Shown one piece after another: positions 9,549-20,640 of a stretch of 26,709 bases of DNA. Positions within the stretch are counted from its first letter, which is position 1; each line of letters opens with the position of its first letter. Location: the NCBI GenBank assembly GCA_001179505.1, contig CDMY01000791.1, forward strand, positions 1-26,709, given 5' to 3'. Source of the stretch: Vitrella brassicaformis. Its lineage: Eukaryota; Sar; Vitrellaceae. A model generated the notes under the pieces. The model saw only the letters and a program-made list of their open reading frames with translations, was not told the origin of the DNA and searched no databases. Made by a program: the position numbers and the translations under genes.

Positions 9549-9663
9549 TGTAGAGGATGGGGGGTGCCTCAGAGGGAGAGAGGAGGACCAAACGACTTGA
9601 GGGGAAGGCACACACACGAGAGTCTCGACCCATGTACCGTGTAACACAACACTCGCTCCAACA
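9549..9663 (-). repeat. 3' LTR (115 bp)
   Basis: On the plus strand it begins TGTAGAGG and ends CTCCAACA, giving TG...CA termini. The first 94 or so bases are identical to the other LTR; differences are confined to the last 25 (gtgtaacacaac versus gtgttttacacaaa, and the final aca versus ata). It is very short for an LTR. Its outer end lies 23 bp from the ATG of the coiled-coil gene on the same strand, so it may act as that gene's promoter. Confidence 0.9.
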
Positions 9664-9680
9664 CCCCCTCTTCTGTCTTC
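9664..9680 (-). other. Polypurine tract
   Basis: On the element's strand the bases just before the 3' LTR are gacagaagaggggg. This is a purine run in the exact position needed to prime plus-strand DNA synthesis. Confidence 0.8.
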
Positions 9681-10006
9681 GCGAAAGCAACTGGGCAACG
9701 TGTGCCTGACGAAAGCATACAACACCTGCTGCTCGGTCCTCTTGAAGCCCAGCTGACAAGTGCCCCCTTCCTTGTCATTCAGGCTGGCTGCCACCATCAG
9801 CCATTGATGAGCCTTGCTGAGATCAGAGAGGACTGCCACACAGTGTGCATCATCGTGCAGTGCACTTTGCAATGCTACAATCATCCTCGTCTTTGTTTTT
9901 GTCTTTCTTGCCCAGGTACTTCATACATACGTGTGCCCATTCAGGTCAGTCAAAGGCTCATAGCGACGCTTCAGCAAGCCTTAGTTCAGTGCAAACGTTT
10001 TGTGTA

Positions 10007-13000
10007 TCAGTCTGTTGGTGTGGGATTCCACCCTGCTGGCTTGTTCTGAAGGTATGTACTCACCAGCCTCCTGTGTTTGTCCGTTGTCAGTGGTTTTGTG
10101 AAGATATCAGCAATGTTCAGTTCTGTTCTGACATGCGAGGCCTTCACTTCGCCTTTGCAGACCATGGTCCTCACATTGTGGTAGGCAGAGCGTATCGCCT
10201 TTGTCTTGTCATTGACGACATAGTTGCTTGCTGTGTGTCTTGCGCTGTCAGCGTCTGTGCGAATGTGTACGCTCGCAACGTGCCCAAACTCACTCGCTAG
10301 TCCGCATATGTGCACCAATTCGTCACAGCATCGACTCATCTCAACGTATTCAGCATCATGTGTGCTTCCTGTGACACAGCGCTGGTTTTTGCATCGCCAT
10401 GTGACCGGATTGCCATTGAGGAATATGATGTATCCACCTGTCGATTTGCCATTCTCTTGATCGAGATGGCTGGCATCGGTCATTGCGAGGAGGTGCAGAT
10501 CATCATGTTGGTCTTTGCGGAAAGTGATGCCTTGTTGTTTTGTGCCTTCCAGGTACTTGAGTATGTGCTTGACGGCATTCCAGTGTGCTGGCCCTGGATT
10601 TTGGCTGTGCATTGCGACTTCTTTCGTCGCATACGCAATGTCGGGTCTCAAGCATTGTCGACAGATACATCAGATTGCCAACTGCATTTCGGTAAGGTAC
10701 GTTGGTCATCGCAGCTTTTTCTCTGTCTGTCCTTGGCTGCATGGAGCTCCTGAGTTTGATGCTTGTTCTGGCAGGTGTGTCAGTCGCATTGGCTTGATCG
10801 ATGTGGTATTTTGAGAGTATCTGACTGACATACTCACTCTGCGACAGGTTCAGTGTGCCAGCGACCATGTCTCGCCATTCCGATGAAGCGCTTTGCGAAA
10901 CCAAGGTCTTTGATTTCAAACTTCTCTTTCATTATTGCTTTGAACCAACTTGCCGATTCATCGTGCCCTTTTGCAGGTGCATAGAGGATGTCATCGACAA
11001 TCACGCCAACCCAGAGTTGCTTCTCGTCATGGAAGTAGAGACAGGGATCAACCTTTGATCGACGGAAGCCGTGTTCTGTCAGGTGTTTGTGCAGCGTGTC
11101 ATTCCATGCTCTTGGCGCTTCTTTGAGTCCATACAGGGCTTTCTTGAGGCGAATGCATTTGCCTGGTCGCTCGTAGCCCTTTGGACATTCCATGTATATC
11201 TCGTTGTCGAGCGGTGAGTATAGGAAGGCCGTGTTGACGTCCATCTGATAGATGTCTCTGTCTTGTTTGTTCGCCATGGCCAGGAAAACTTTGACCGCTG
11301 CCTGAGACATAACAGGAGAGAAAGTTTCGCCAACGTCAAAGGGGTCTTGTGCGAATCCTGATCACGAGTCGCGATTTGAACCGTCCATCCGATTTGATGC
11401 GGTACACCCATTTGTTGGGCATGATTTGCTTTCTGACCGTCTCGATATCAACGAATTCGAATACATCCAGGTCTGCCATCGATTGCATTTCTTTGTCCAT
11501 CGATAATCGCCAACGTGGGTCTCTCTGTGCCTGCCCGTAGGTCTGTGGTTCGTCTTTTTCTGCACAGGCACCGCAATAGATGGCGTCTTCGAGCAATTCG
11601 TCGAACATTTGTTCGTCTTGTTCGGTAGGAAAGAATTCCTTGCGCAATGCATCGAAGAACGAGTTGTCTTCTGGTTGTGTGTCCTCCATGTATTCTTCAG
11701 TGCATGTTGCTGCTATTCGCGTGTCTCTGTGTGTCGTCTTTGCTGTGGGTATACGACCGACTCTCGGTTCGTCAGTTTGGAAGTGTTTCTTGCAGACATC
11801 ACAGATGTGGTTGCTGTGAGGTTGCCACAAATCGATGGTCCACGTGCCCTTGCGTACGAATCGCTTGTCGTTTTCTGACTCGAAGTGGATCGATCGGCAA
11901 TGAGGACAAATGATATCGGTAACGTAGAATTGATCAACGTTGAACGCATTTCTTGTCGCTTCGTTTGTCGTTGCGTATGTTTGTGTCTCTGCTTCATTCG
12001 GATCATCGACGACTGATAGTGCCCAATAGTCTTGGAATCGACTTGGGTATTTCTTCTCGCGTGTGGATCGGCGCAAAACAGGTATTGGCGCATTGTCTGG
12101 CATTGGCACTGCATCGCCGCCATGTATGTGCGCTCCATTGTGACCATTTGCGTTGTTCTCACCCCCTCCAATCAGGTTGTTCGTTGGGTCAACATCCATC
12201 TGATCGTTGTCTTCCTGCATGGATTGATCATCGTCACCCATCGCATCATTCTCTTCCTCTTCTTCCTCGTCTGACGAGTCGGAAGGGAAGGCGTCCGGTG
12301 GTGGAATCGGTTTGATCGGTACGCCCACTTGAGGCATCAACTCATCGTTGTCGACAGATGTTCCTTTGCTTTGACAGCCAATGTCGTCGAGTGTGAGTTG
12401 TTGTGATGGATGTAGGAACTCATGTTCGAAGAAACGGACGTCATTGCTGACAATGATGCGCCAACCTTGCGTCTTGTGTTTGACGCGTATGATATATCCA
12501 TTCTTCATATTCGGGTGGTACCCAACGAAGATGCCTCTCACTCCTGGTCCTGACAACTTGCTGATGCGTTGGCTCTTCGGTAGGTAGACAACTGCTTTGC
12601 ATCCAAACACACGAAGATGACTGAGGTCGGGCTTCTGTTTGTATCTCATTTGGAATGGTGTCTTCTGCTGGGGATTGGCCCTTGTGGGCAGCCGATTGTG
12701 TAGGTACACTGCGGTGTCGATTGCATATTGCCAATAGGCGAGCGGCAAGTTCGCATGTGCCATCATGGCTGTGCCCATTTCTCTGAGAGTCCGATTCATC
12801 CTCTCGGCTTTGCCATTTTGACGGGGATCGCGAGGTGCTGAGATCTCATGTTTTATGTTGTGTCTCGCCAGCTGACTGACGACTTTACACCAATTAGCTC
12901 TCCTCCGCCGTCTGTGCGTATGATTTCAGGTACGCCGACCGTGTTGAGGAACGATTCCAGCGCTTTTGGAGCGTCTGATTTCTTGTGGAGGAAGGCAAGG

Positions 13001-14583
13001 TACGTGTAGTTTGTGTACTCATCGACGAATGTCATGAAGTACTTCTTCCTCTGCTGGACGCTTTCAGGAAAGGGCTCTCCACATATATCTGAGTGGATGC
13101 GACCCAGCCATTTGATGGCTCTATTGGCAGTATCATCGTCTTTGTCTTTCCGAGCTCCGTGTGGCCGCTTGGTTATCTTTGCGATTGCACAATCCTCGCA
13201 GTCACACTTATGTATCGGAAACCGCAGTTTGCCTTGCAGTGTTTTCTCGAAGTTGCAAAAGCACCGAGTCAAACGCATTACGGACTTTGCGCTGCGATGC
13301 GCAGTTCTGTAATGAGCAAGCCAGTATGCCGCATTCTGACTGCTCGACCGGACTTCTGTCGGTTTCGACAGGAATGCACTGGGAATATCACCATCACATG
13401 TCTCCATTGTGTGTGGCTCCTTGTCCACTTGTAGGTTATCTTGTGGATCGAACGACATTGTGTGATGTCCCGAATGCTGCCCACGACCAAGACATTTCCG
13501 TTTGGCATCCGATGCATCAGTTGGTGGGTGGAATGAAGGTAGCTGTGCATCCATGCATTCGTTTCTGTTGAATCTGCCTGTCCCTTGACTCTTTACGTCA
13601 GCTGTGCCCTGTTTGTTTGTCTTCCTGCGTTTCGGTCCGTGTGTCTCAGATGCACCCAGCCGATCATGCGTATTGCACCAGTGTGTGTGCGCATGGGATT
13701 CTTGTTGGCTTGTATATGTTCGTATCAACTCATCCCAGCACTCATCATTCGCTCTTTGATCGTAGTAGTCTTGTAGGTCTTTGTCGGTCAAATTCCCTCC
13801 GACTGGCTCAAAATCAATTATATATAGGTCCTTTTTGGACTCAGCAACATAGGTCCTATTCGGACTTAGAATCAAACATTTCTCATCGTCAAATACTGCC
13901 TTGCAACCCAGTTTGGTGAGTGCTTTGACTCCCATGAGGTTGACTCGAAACTGCGGGACTAGTAGCGAATTGGGTAGTAGCACGTGATGCCCCTGCAGTC
14001 TGACTCGGGCCGTTCCCGTTGCTGTTACTGGGAGGATGTGTCCACTGGCCACCATGAGTCTGGGGGGTATTCTTGACCGAATCCAACCTGCAGAAACACT
14101 CAACAGAGTTGAAGATGATACCATGCAACCAGAGTCAATCAGTGCTTCGTGCGGTCGCAACACGGAGCTGACTAAGTCAACCAACTCTATGGTGACTAGA
14201 CACTGGCTGAATGAGCTTGTCTCTGGCTCAATCAGGGGCTCAACAGGAAGTTTCGTCCAGTTGAGTGGGTAAGATTCATCTGAGATGTAACCTCTCTCTG
14301 TGACAGATTCGTGTGTCTTGTCTGCAACTCTCATCGCCAGCCTTGCTTTTGCTGTGTTTGCTTCTGTTCTTTTGGCTGTTGCAGCTGTCGCAGCTACCAG
14401 GGCAAGTAAGTTGAAGAGAAGCAGCAAGTACAGGCAGATGACTTCAAGTATGCTTGCTGTACTGCCTGCTGCTTTCTTCCCTGTTCTGTCTATGCAGCCC
14501 TGAGACATGGTAGCTATCCGGCCTTGCTTGCTGTTGCTCTCATGCAACTTACGTACCGTGGGCATGCCGTACTGTACGGTCAT
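10007..14583 (-). pseudogene. Copia pol: protease, integrase, reverse transcriptase, RNase H (frameshifted)
   Basis: Segments 14583-12853, 12799-11336, 11310-10834, 10919-10503 and 10651-10007 together make one pol. Protease: LIDSGCMVSS near 14136 (Asp-Ser-Gly). GAG-pre-integrase zinc region: HYRTAHRS... with CDCEDC near 13200. Integrase DDE core: HSDICGEPF, RTDGGGE and QNGKAERMNRTL. Reverse transcriptase: AFLYSPLDNEIYMECPKGY, YGLKEAPRAWN and the catalytic VIVDDILYA. RNase H: MTDASHLDQENGKSTGGY, with ADIFTKPLT near the end. Frameshifts lie near 12890 (inside integrase, between the second D and the E), 11345 (start of reverse transcriptase), 10875 and 10655. The N-terminal hydrophobic stretch ILEVICLYLLLLF is unusual for this position. 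About 340 bp between the stop at 10007 and the LTR holds no recognisable domain. Confidence 0.93.
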
Positions 14584-14848
14584 GGCGTTGAAACCTCTTC
14601 CTCTTCCTCTTCCGCGACCTCGGCTGCGAGGAAGAGAAGCAGCAAGTACAGGCAGATGACTTCAAGTATGCTTGCTGTACTGCCTGCTGCTTTCTTCCCT
14701 GTTCTGTCTATGCAGCCCTGAGACATGGTAGCTATCCGGCCTCGCTTGCTGTTGCTCTCATGCAACTTACGTACCGTGGGCATGCCGTACTGTACGGTCA
14801 TGGCGTTGAAACCTCATCCTCTTCCTCTTCCGCGACCTCGGCCGCGAC
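14413..14848. repeat. 218-bp tandem duplication at the gag-pol junction
   Basis: 14413-14630 and 14631-14848 are nearly identical direct copies. The repeat spans the Arg/Gly-rich gag end, MTVQYGMPTVRKLH and the hydrophobic stretch. As 218 is not a multiple of three, the reading frame is broken at the internal join. The outer copy has TGA at 14816-14814, where the inner copy has AGA. Confidence 0.93.
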
Positions 14849-15956
14849 CTCTGCCTCCTCGACTGTAACCGCGACCGCGTCCTCTCTGGACGTCGTCAGT
14901 GATTCCGAGTGCTTGTTGTTCCTGTCTCATTGCAATCTGTATTGAGTCAAAGTGCTGTCCATTGTCATTCAGGCCACTTTGCTGTCTTATGTGTACCTGG
15001 ACCGGACAGCACCACCAGCCTTTCCTGTGGCCGTATCGCCCACGGTCGAAGCAGTATCCTTGGAAGTTTCGCTTTTGGCTCGGTCCTTCCTGCTGGTACT
15101 CACCCTGACTGCCAAACGTGGTACTCGGCTAGCCACCAAGTGTGCTGTTCGGTTGACTGCCACCGTATGCATTGCTGGGTTGGCTGCCGCCGTACATACT
15201 GCTCGGTTGGCTGCCGCCGTACATGTTGTTGGGCTGGCCGAGCTGCATTTTCTTCATGTAGGTGTTGCCACCATTGCCGAACACCGACGCGCCCGCAAGA
15301 CCGAAGGCCTCGCTCGTTTTGTTGTTCTGCGAGGCTTCCCAGCGGATGACTTGTTGGCGTACTGCACCAAACGTCGCAGGTGGGTGTAGGGCAAGGTCTT
15401 GGTACAGAGTGAAGTATTGGAGGCCGGCCTGCTGCAGGGCCTGTTGGAATCTTAGGATCTTGTCCTATTCCTTGAGCTCCCCTCTATCTCCACTAGCTTG
15501 TTTTGACGACTCGTTCGCCTGATCCACAACCCGATCGAGGTATTCCATATTCCTGCCAAGTGGCAGATCTTTTCTGATCGTGAAGTCGTCGAATTGTCGC
15601 CGTGTGTCGGTGGAGATCGCCTCGATCTGCTGTTGGTATTTGGCTTTGCACGCCCACCACATGGGCAGCCCGTCGCCTCTGCCCTCGTTTTCGTCGTCAG
15701 CCGTTTGGCACGCCATCATTATCGCGGAACACTTGCCGAAAGTGCGGCTGAGGGCTTGTGCGAAGATGTTCCCCTTCTTCTTCTCGGCCGGAGTCAAGTT
15801 ATTTCAGTCCTTGTCGCGCTCCTCCTCCTTGAGAAGTGCCGTGAGGTTCTCGCCCTGATAGTTGATGAGGGCATTCTTCAGCTGGAACTCATGTTGGTTG
15901 AAGAGCGTGATGCTGCTATCGAAGACGGGTATGTAGTCGGACTTGTGCGCTGCCAT
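14814..15956 (-). pseudogene. Copia gag (nucleocapsid-like), interrupted by stops
   Basis: The frame opens at ATG 15956 (MAAHKSDYIPVFDSS) about 165 bp inside the 5' LTR, as expected for gag. It is interrupted in frame by TGA at 15806, TAG at 15467 and TAG at 15131. It contains tandem units of the type MYGGSQPSN (about 15225-15130) and a degenerate zinc knuckle (CFDRGRYGHRKGWWC, with the second Cys replaced by Arg). It ends in an Arg/Gly-rich tail (RGRGYSRGGRGRGRG) suited to RNA binding. The tail runs directly into pol in the same frame except for the TGA at 14816, consistent with a single ancestral gag-pol polyprotein. Confidence 0.85.
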
Positions 15957-16104
15957 TTGTGGTCCTTGGTGCCTTCAGTGGGTGGTGTGGTGTATGGGGC
16001 TGTGTGGGCCACTTGAATTCTCCGACTTCTCGTTGCGGACAGGGAGGGAACCGAAGGGAAAACAAGCCGAAAAACTGCAGTGGGGCCTCAGTTTCCGGAC
16101 TTGG

Positions 16105-16122
16105 GAACGCTTGCTGCGCCCA
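16105..16122 (-). other. Candidate primer-binding site
   Basis: Immediately inside the 5' LTR the element strand reads TGGGCGCAGCAAGCG. The TGG start pairs with a tRNA CCA end, as primer-binding sites do. I cannot name the tRNA from the window; it is not the usual initiator-Met site. Confidence 0.55.
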
Positions 16123-16239
16123 TGTAGAGGATGGGGGGTGCCTCAGAGGGAGAGAGGAGGACCAAACGACTTGAGGGGAAGGCACACACACGAGAGTCTC
16201 GACCCATGTACCGTGTTTTACACAAAACTCGCTCCAATA
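16123..16239 (-). repeat. 5' LTR (117 bp)
   Basis: This is the direct-repeat partner of 9549-9663. The outer terminus reads TATTGG on the element strand where the other copy has TGTTGG, so one terminal base has mutated. It is followed on the plus strand by the GCAGA target duplicate at 16240-16244. Confidence 0.9.
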
Positions 16240-16244
16240 GCAGA
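16240..16244. repeat. Target-site duplication, right copy
   Basis: GCAGA, identical to 9544-9548, directly outside the 5' LTR. Confidence 0.9.
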
Positions 16245-16311
16245 GAGGAGAGAGAAACAGATGTGCTCAGCTAAGCTCGCGATCGTGAGCTTTAAAAGGG
16301 GGCTGGGAGAA

Positions 16312-16606
16312 ATGGCCACGACAGCCAGAGCAGAGGCTCCTCAGGGCACGACACCTTCATCGTTTGTGTACTCCCCCGAGTTCAACCAATATCTTTCAAC
16401 CGGGTAAGCGGCACAGAGGAAGTAGACCGCTTTCTCTCTGTCACTGCTTCCTTCCTCTCTGAAGGTTGCCGACGTATGGGGCCTACTTCAGCCAGCCCAA
16501 CCTGCCCCACGACAACACGCTGGACATCCTGCTGTCGACCCCCACGGAGACAATCAAACAGGACCATGACAAGAAGAAGAAGAGATGTTTCTGCTGCCTC
16601 TGGTGA
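16312..16606 (+). CDS. Small protein with polybasic/Cys-rich C-terminal tail
   Basis: Two exons, 16312-16403 (donor GTAAGC) and 16465-16606 (stop TGA), encode 77 aa. There is no signal peptide and no membrane helix. The body is polar and Pro/Ser/Thr/Tyr-rich (FVYSPEFNQYLS, LPTYGAYFSQPN). The C-terminus is KKKKRCFCCLW: a lysine cluster followed by three Cys, resembling tails held on membranes by palmitoylation plus basic charge. CCLW fits only a loose CaaX pattern. I do not recognise a family. A TTTAAAAGG element lies about 20 bp before the ATG. Its upstream neighbour is the LTR retrotransposon. A peripheral-membrane adaptor is conceivable but is inference. Confidence 0.6.
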
Positions 16607-16762
16607 CTGACTGACCACCATCCCGACCACCATGTGCAGACGTGAGATGGATTTGCTGCTGGATTTTGTAAGTCGGTGTTTGCTATGACGATTGGTGAAG
16701 GGGGGATGAGTGTGGGGCTGCGCACTGGCAATGACAATGACACTCGTGGCTTGATCGATCGA

Positions 16763-18871
16763 TCACGCTGTCTGGAATATGTTCTGCAGCGTCTTTGCCT
16801 TTACCGCAGACGACACGTCATCCAGCGCCCTCACTTCTGCCTCGCTGAGACGCCAACCAAGTGCCCCTAGATTCTCCTCTGCCTGCAAACAACATACAAC
16901 ACACGCATGACCCCATTCCTAAGTCTGTACGCGTGGAGACATTGGACGTCGATCTATAGAGTACACCTGTTTTGCTGTCTTGACACCCACGAGCGGCACC
17001 GCGCCTTTCGCAAGACACCAATTCAACGCCACCTGCACTCACACACACAGGGACGCACACGGCAATAAACGCACACAGACGTGTGATTGATGGATTGCTT
17101 GACGAATTGATGCGTGTCTCCCTCCCTCCCTCCCTCCCCACCTGCCCGACTGTTTTGCTCCTCTCGTTGGCCACTTCCCTCAGCGTCTGTATCAGGGGGC
17201 CCACCTTGGGCAGCAGCTGACGAAACAACACTCCACGGGCACCCCTGAACAATACCAAACAGCCAAACGACCAACCAACACGACACAAGGGAGGACATCG
17301 TCCACGTCTGTCTCTGTAGTCTTCAGCGTGTTGTTTTGCTCACTTGGGCATGTTGTCAGCGTCGTATTTGCCCGATAGCAGCCCGAGACAGAGCGGGGAG
17401 TAGCCGATGAGCACCACGCCGTTCTCACGGCAGGTGTCCAGCAGGCCGCTCTCCAGTGGGACACGACTCAGCAAAGACAACTGCACCTGCACGTATACAG
17501 CCAGCCAGCCAGCCAGCCAGACAGACAGGAGGGAGGCAGGGAGGCGCAAGCGTGAGCGCGATACTGTGCGGCGAGGTTACTGTGTGGTGGGACTGCGCCC
17601 ACTTGGTTCGATGCGAGAGTCAGTCCTCTTGCCTTGAGCTGCCGCACCACTCCTTGGAGCTTCACCGGCCCATAGTTGCTCACACCAATCGCCCGCGCCT
17701 GCCAGGCACGGAAGTTCAATCACATGGACGCTCAGATGCACTCTGTCTGTGTGTCGGAACGTACCATGCCCCTGTCGACGCAGTCTGCGAGGCCATCGAT
17801 GTAGGCGTCCTCCTGCCAGCCTAGCGGGGGAGACCAGTGCAGCTGGGCAACATCCAGACACGGCTGATGATACCAACACAAAACACATTGCATGTCCGTA
17901 AAATACCATCCGTGCTCCCACCGGCGGCCTCACCCACTCACCCGCTGGAGCCTCTCGAGGGTCTCTCTGCACGCCTGCACGATGGAGCCACGGCCAACGC
18001 GCCAGGGGTAGGGGGCGAACTTCGTCGCCACACGAATGTCATCTCTCGGACCCCCCTTGTAAGACCTGACCACACACCACACTCACACAGACCACAGGAA
18101 GCACACGTGAGATGCATCCAGCACGTGTAATTGTGCGAGTGTGGCCGCTGGCAGTACTGGATAAACTTCCCCAAGAGGATCTCGCTTCGCCCAGCCAGCT
18201 CTCCCGTGCCGTAGCTATCGGCAGAATCGAACCAGTTCAGGCCATGTTCCACGCAGTAGTTGAACGCCGCTTGGAGCTCAGCATCTCTCGCCGGGTCGTA
18301 ATCCCACAGAAACTTGTTGCCCCATGCCCACGTGCCAATGCCCATCGGAGCGACAGACAGGCCTCCCAAAGTGACGTAGTCGCCCTGTGGAATCCTCTCA
18401 GGACCAAGACCGGCAGCATCAGCAGGAGGTGGCCTTCCAACCGCCTGTGCAGATGGCACAGCGGCCGTGCACGCGGCGACCAAAGCCGCTGATGGAAGCA
18501 GCAGTGACTCGCCGATGTGGTCACGCCTCGACGGTGAAAGGGACAATGGACCGTTGTGGTCAGATGGCGTTGCGGCTGCCGCAGTCAGGTGTCGTCGTCT
18601 CTTCGTGTGCAGACCATTGATGCAGGGGTGGCGTTGAGTTATGAATTGAAGGCGACCTGAAACATCACACGCACAGCAAAGTAGAAGTGCGGATGAGTGT
18701 GGGAAACGGCACCATTCATCCATCCCAATGCTCACCTGAGCAGATGCTGCGGAGAGGCGTCGACGCAGGTGGAGGGAAGATCCTCGCCTCTGGAGCAGGT
18801 GCAGCGTCACTCCCAGGACAGACGAAGGCCAGCAGCCACTCACACACAACGCCGATGAGTGCAGGCATCAT
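16763..18871 (-). CDS. Aldo/keto reductase with signal-plus-transit leader (plastid-type)
   Basis: Nine exons: 18871-18736, 18656-18158, 18065-17942, 17863-17765, 17698-17603, 17486-17344, 17244-17142, 17032-16967, 16882-16763, joining in phase to 461 aa. The first ~20 residues (MMPALIGVVCEWLLAFVC) look like a signal peptide. About 100 Arg/Ser/Ala/Pro-rich residues follow (THKRRRHLTAAAATPSDH-like), as in bipartite plastid targeting. The enzyme starts at YVTLGGLSVAPMGIGTWAWG. The AKR catalytic tetrad is visible: D189 and Y194 in NWFDSADSYG, K227 in VATKF, H262 in VAQLHW. IGVSNYG, ASNQVQLS, IGYSPLCLGLLSGKY and VGVKTAKQ follow in family order. It most resembles the chloroplast AKRs of the At1g06690 type; NADPH-dependent carbonyl reduction is known for the superfamily, but the substrate is unknown. 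It is divergent from the gene at 19044, with 172 bp between start codons. Confidence 0.9.
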
Positions 18872-18887
18872 TCATGAGCAGTAATGA

Positions 18888-19709
<822 letters not shown>

Positions 19710-20640
19710 GGCGGGTGGGAGAGGGACAGACTGACGGCGGACAGACAAAGAGAGAGAGAGAGGCCGACTGGTTGGGTTGGGTTGGTTGGTTCTTTGCTTG
19801 TTAGGCCGTGTGGATGAGTGCGTGGCGTGGCGTGCATCGGTTTTGGTGCGGGGTGGGTGGGTGGGTGGGTGAGGGATGGGCTGGTGAGTGGGGGTGAGTG
19901 GGTGTCGTGTCAGCCGCTATGTAAGAAAGAGGGACAGTACAGTGAGAGCGTTGGTTGGCATTTTTGCACCACCATTCGTGTGTACGGGACGGGCCACTTG
20001 GAGGGGGGTGGTGTGGGTGCTGATGATAGATGTTTGTTGTTCTTTTCAGTCAGTCATTATGTGTAAGTGTATTGCGTATGTATACATACATATCACTGGC
20101 ATACACATCACTGGCGAGAGAGAGACATGCCCTGCCCACATTGCATGGCGTTGCACGTGAGTGACTGGCTGCATGCCACAAATTGGACATTGACTGCCAC
20201 GGTTGGTTGGTTGAAGACACGTGCCATTTGATGAATCCACAGGACCGTGCCGTCCGTCGATCCGTTCGTTTGTGCGTCCCTCACTAACGCAGGCAGGCAG
20301 GCAGGCAACCATGCCCTCACTTGGCAAATACGCATACGCATACAAGCACACGAGAGACACTCGCACAGACAAGGAGGCTCGAAGGAAAGAGGGAGAGACA
20401 CAGCGAGCGGCACACCGCCACCACACAGCACACACCCACACAGCGCCATGTATCAGAATCAGCACACAGGCAGGCCGGCAGGTCGTGTGCACGGGGAAGG
20501 GCGAAGTGGTACGGTCCTACGGAGGCCGGGATGCGGGCAATCTTGACGTTAAAGGCCTGCACGACCAGACAGACAGACAGATCGATCCACACCCTGGTGT
20601 GTGTATGACTGAATGTAATGTTGGTCTCAGTAATTAATTT
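19710..20640. other. Low-complexity intergenic DNA with G-rich run
   Basis: No confident gene. Contents include ggttgggttgggttggttgg near 19768, a GGGT array at 19850-19880, GAGA tracts, CAGG repeats near 20292 and many CA tracts. Open frames here are short or composed of simple repeats. Confidence 0.5.
19850..19880 (+). other. G-quadruplex-type GGGT array
   Basis: The run ggggtgggtgggtgggtgggt followed by gaggg has at least five G3 runs separated by single T, the most stable class of G-quadruplex motif on the plus strand. It lies about 140 bp past the stop of the preceding plus-strand gene. Confidence 0.6.

Larger units (their letters stand above)
9549..16239 (-). mobile_element. Ty1/copia LTR retrotransposon, structurally complete, coding-defective
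   Basis: The 6,691-bp element is read on the minus strand: 5' LTR (16239-16123), leader, gag, protease, integrase, reverse transcriptase, RNase H, polypurine tract, 3' LTR (9663-9549), with a perfect GCAGA duplication on both sides. The order integrase before reverse transcriptase defines the copia superfamily. Gag-pol carries at least three in-frame stops in gag, a 218-bp tandem duplication at the gag-pol join and about four frameshifts in pol. This copy therefore cannot make its own proteins and would need help in trans to move. It lies in the upstream region shared by the coiled-coil gene and the small plus-strand gene. Confidence 0.95.

Noticed and set aside
13013-14503. Plus-strand open frames across the retrotransposon.
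   Set aside because: They are complements of the pol coding sequence and match no domain.
14814-15956. In-frame TGA/TAG codons in gag might indicate a variant genetic code.
   Set aside because: The confident cellular genes here end at TGA or TAG (transporter and reductase TGA; coiled-coil and Cys-rich genes TAG), and the element also has frameshifts, so decay is the simpler reading.
9549-16239. The ~115-bp direct repeats first looked like duplicated host promoter sequence, since one lies just before the coiled-coil start codon.
   Set aside because: TG...CA ends, an adjacent polypurine tract, a TGG-starting site inside the other copy and a perfect GCAGA duplication outside both show that they are LTRs.
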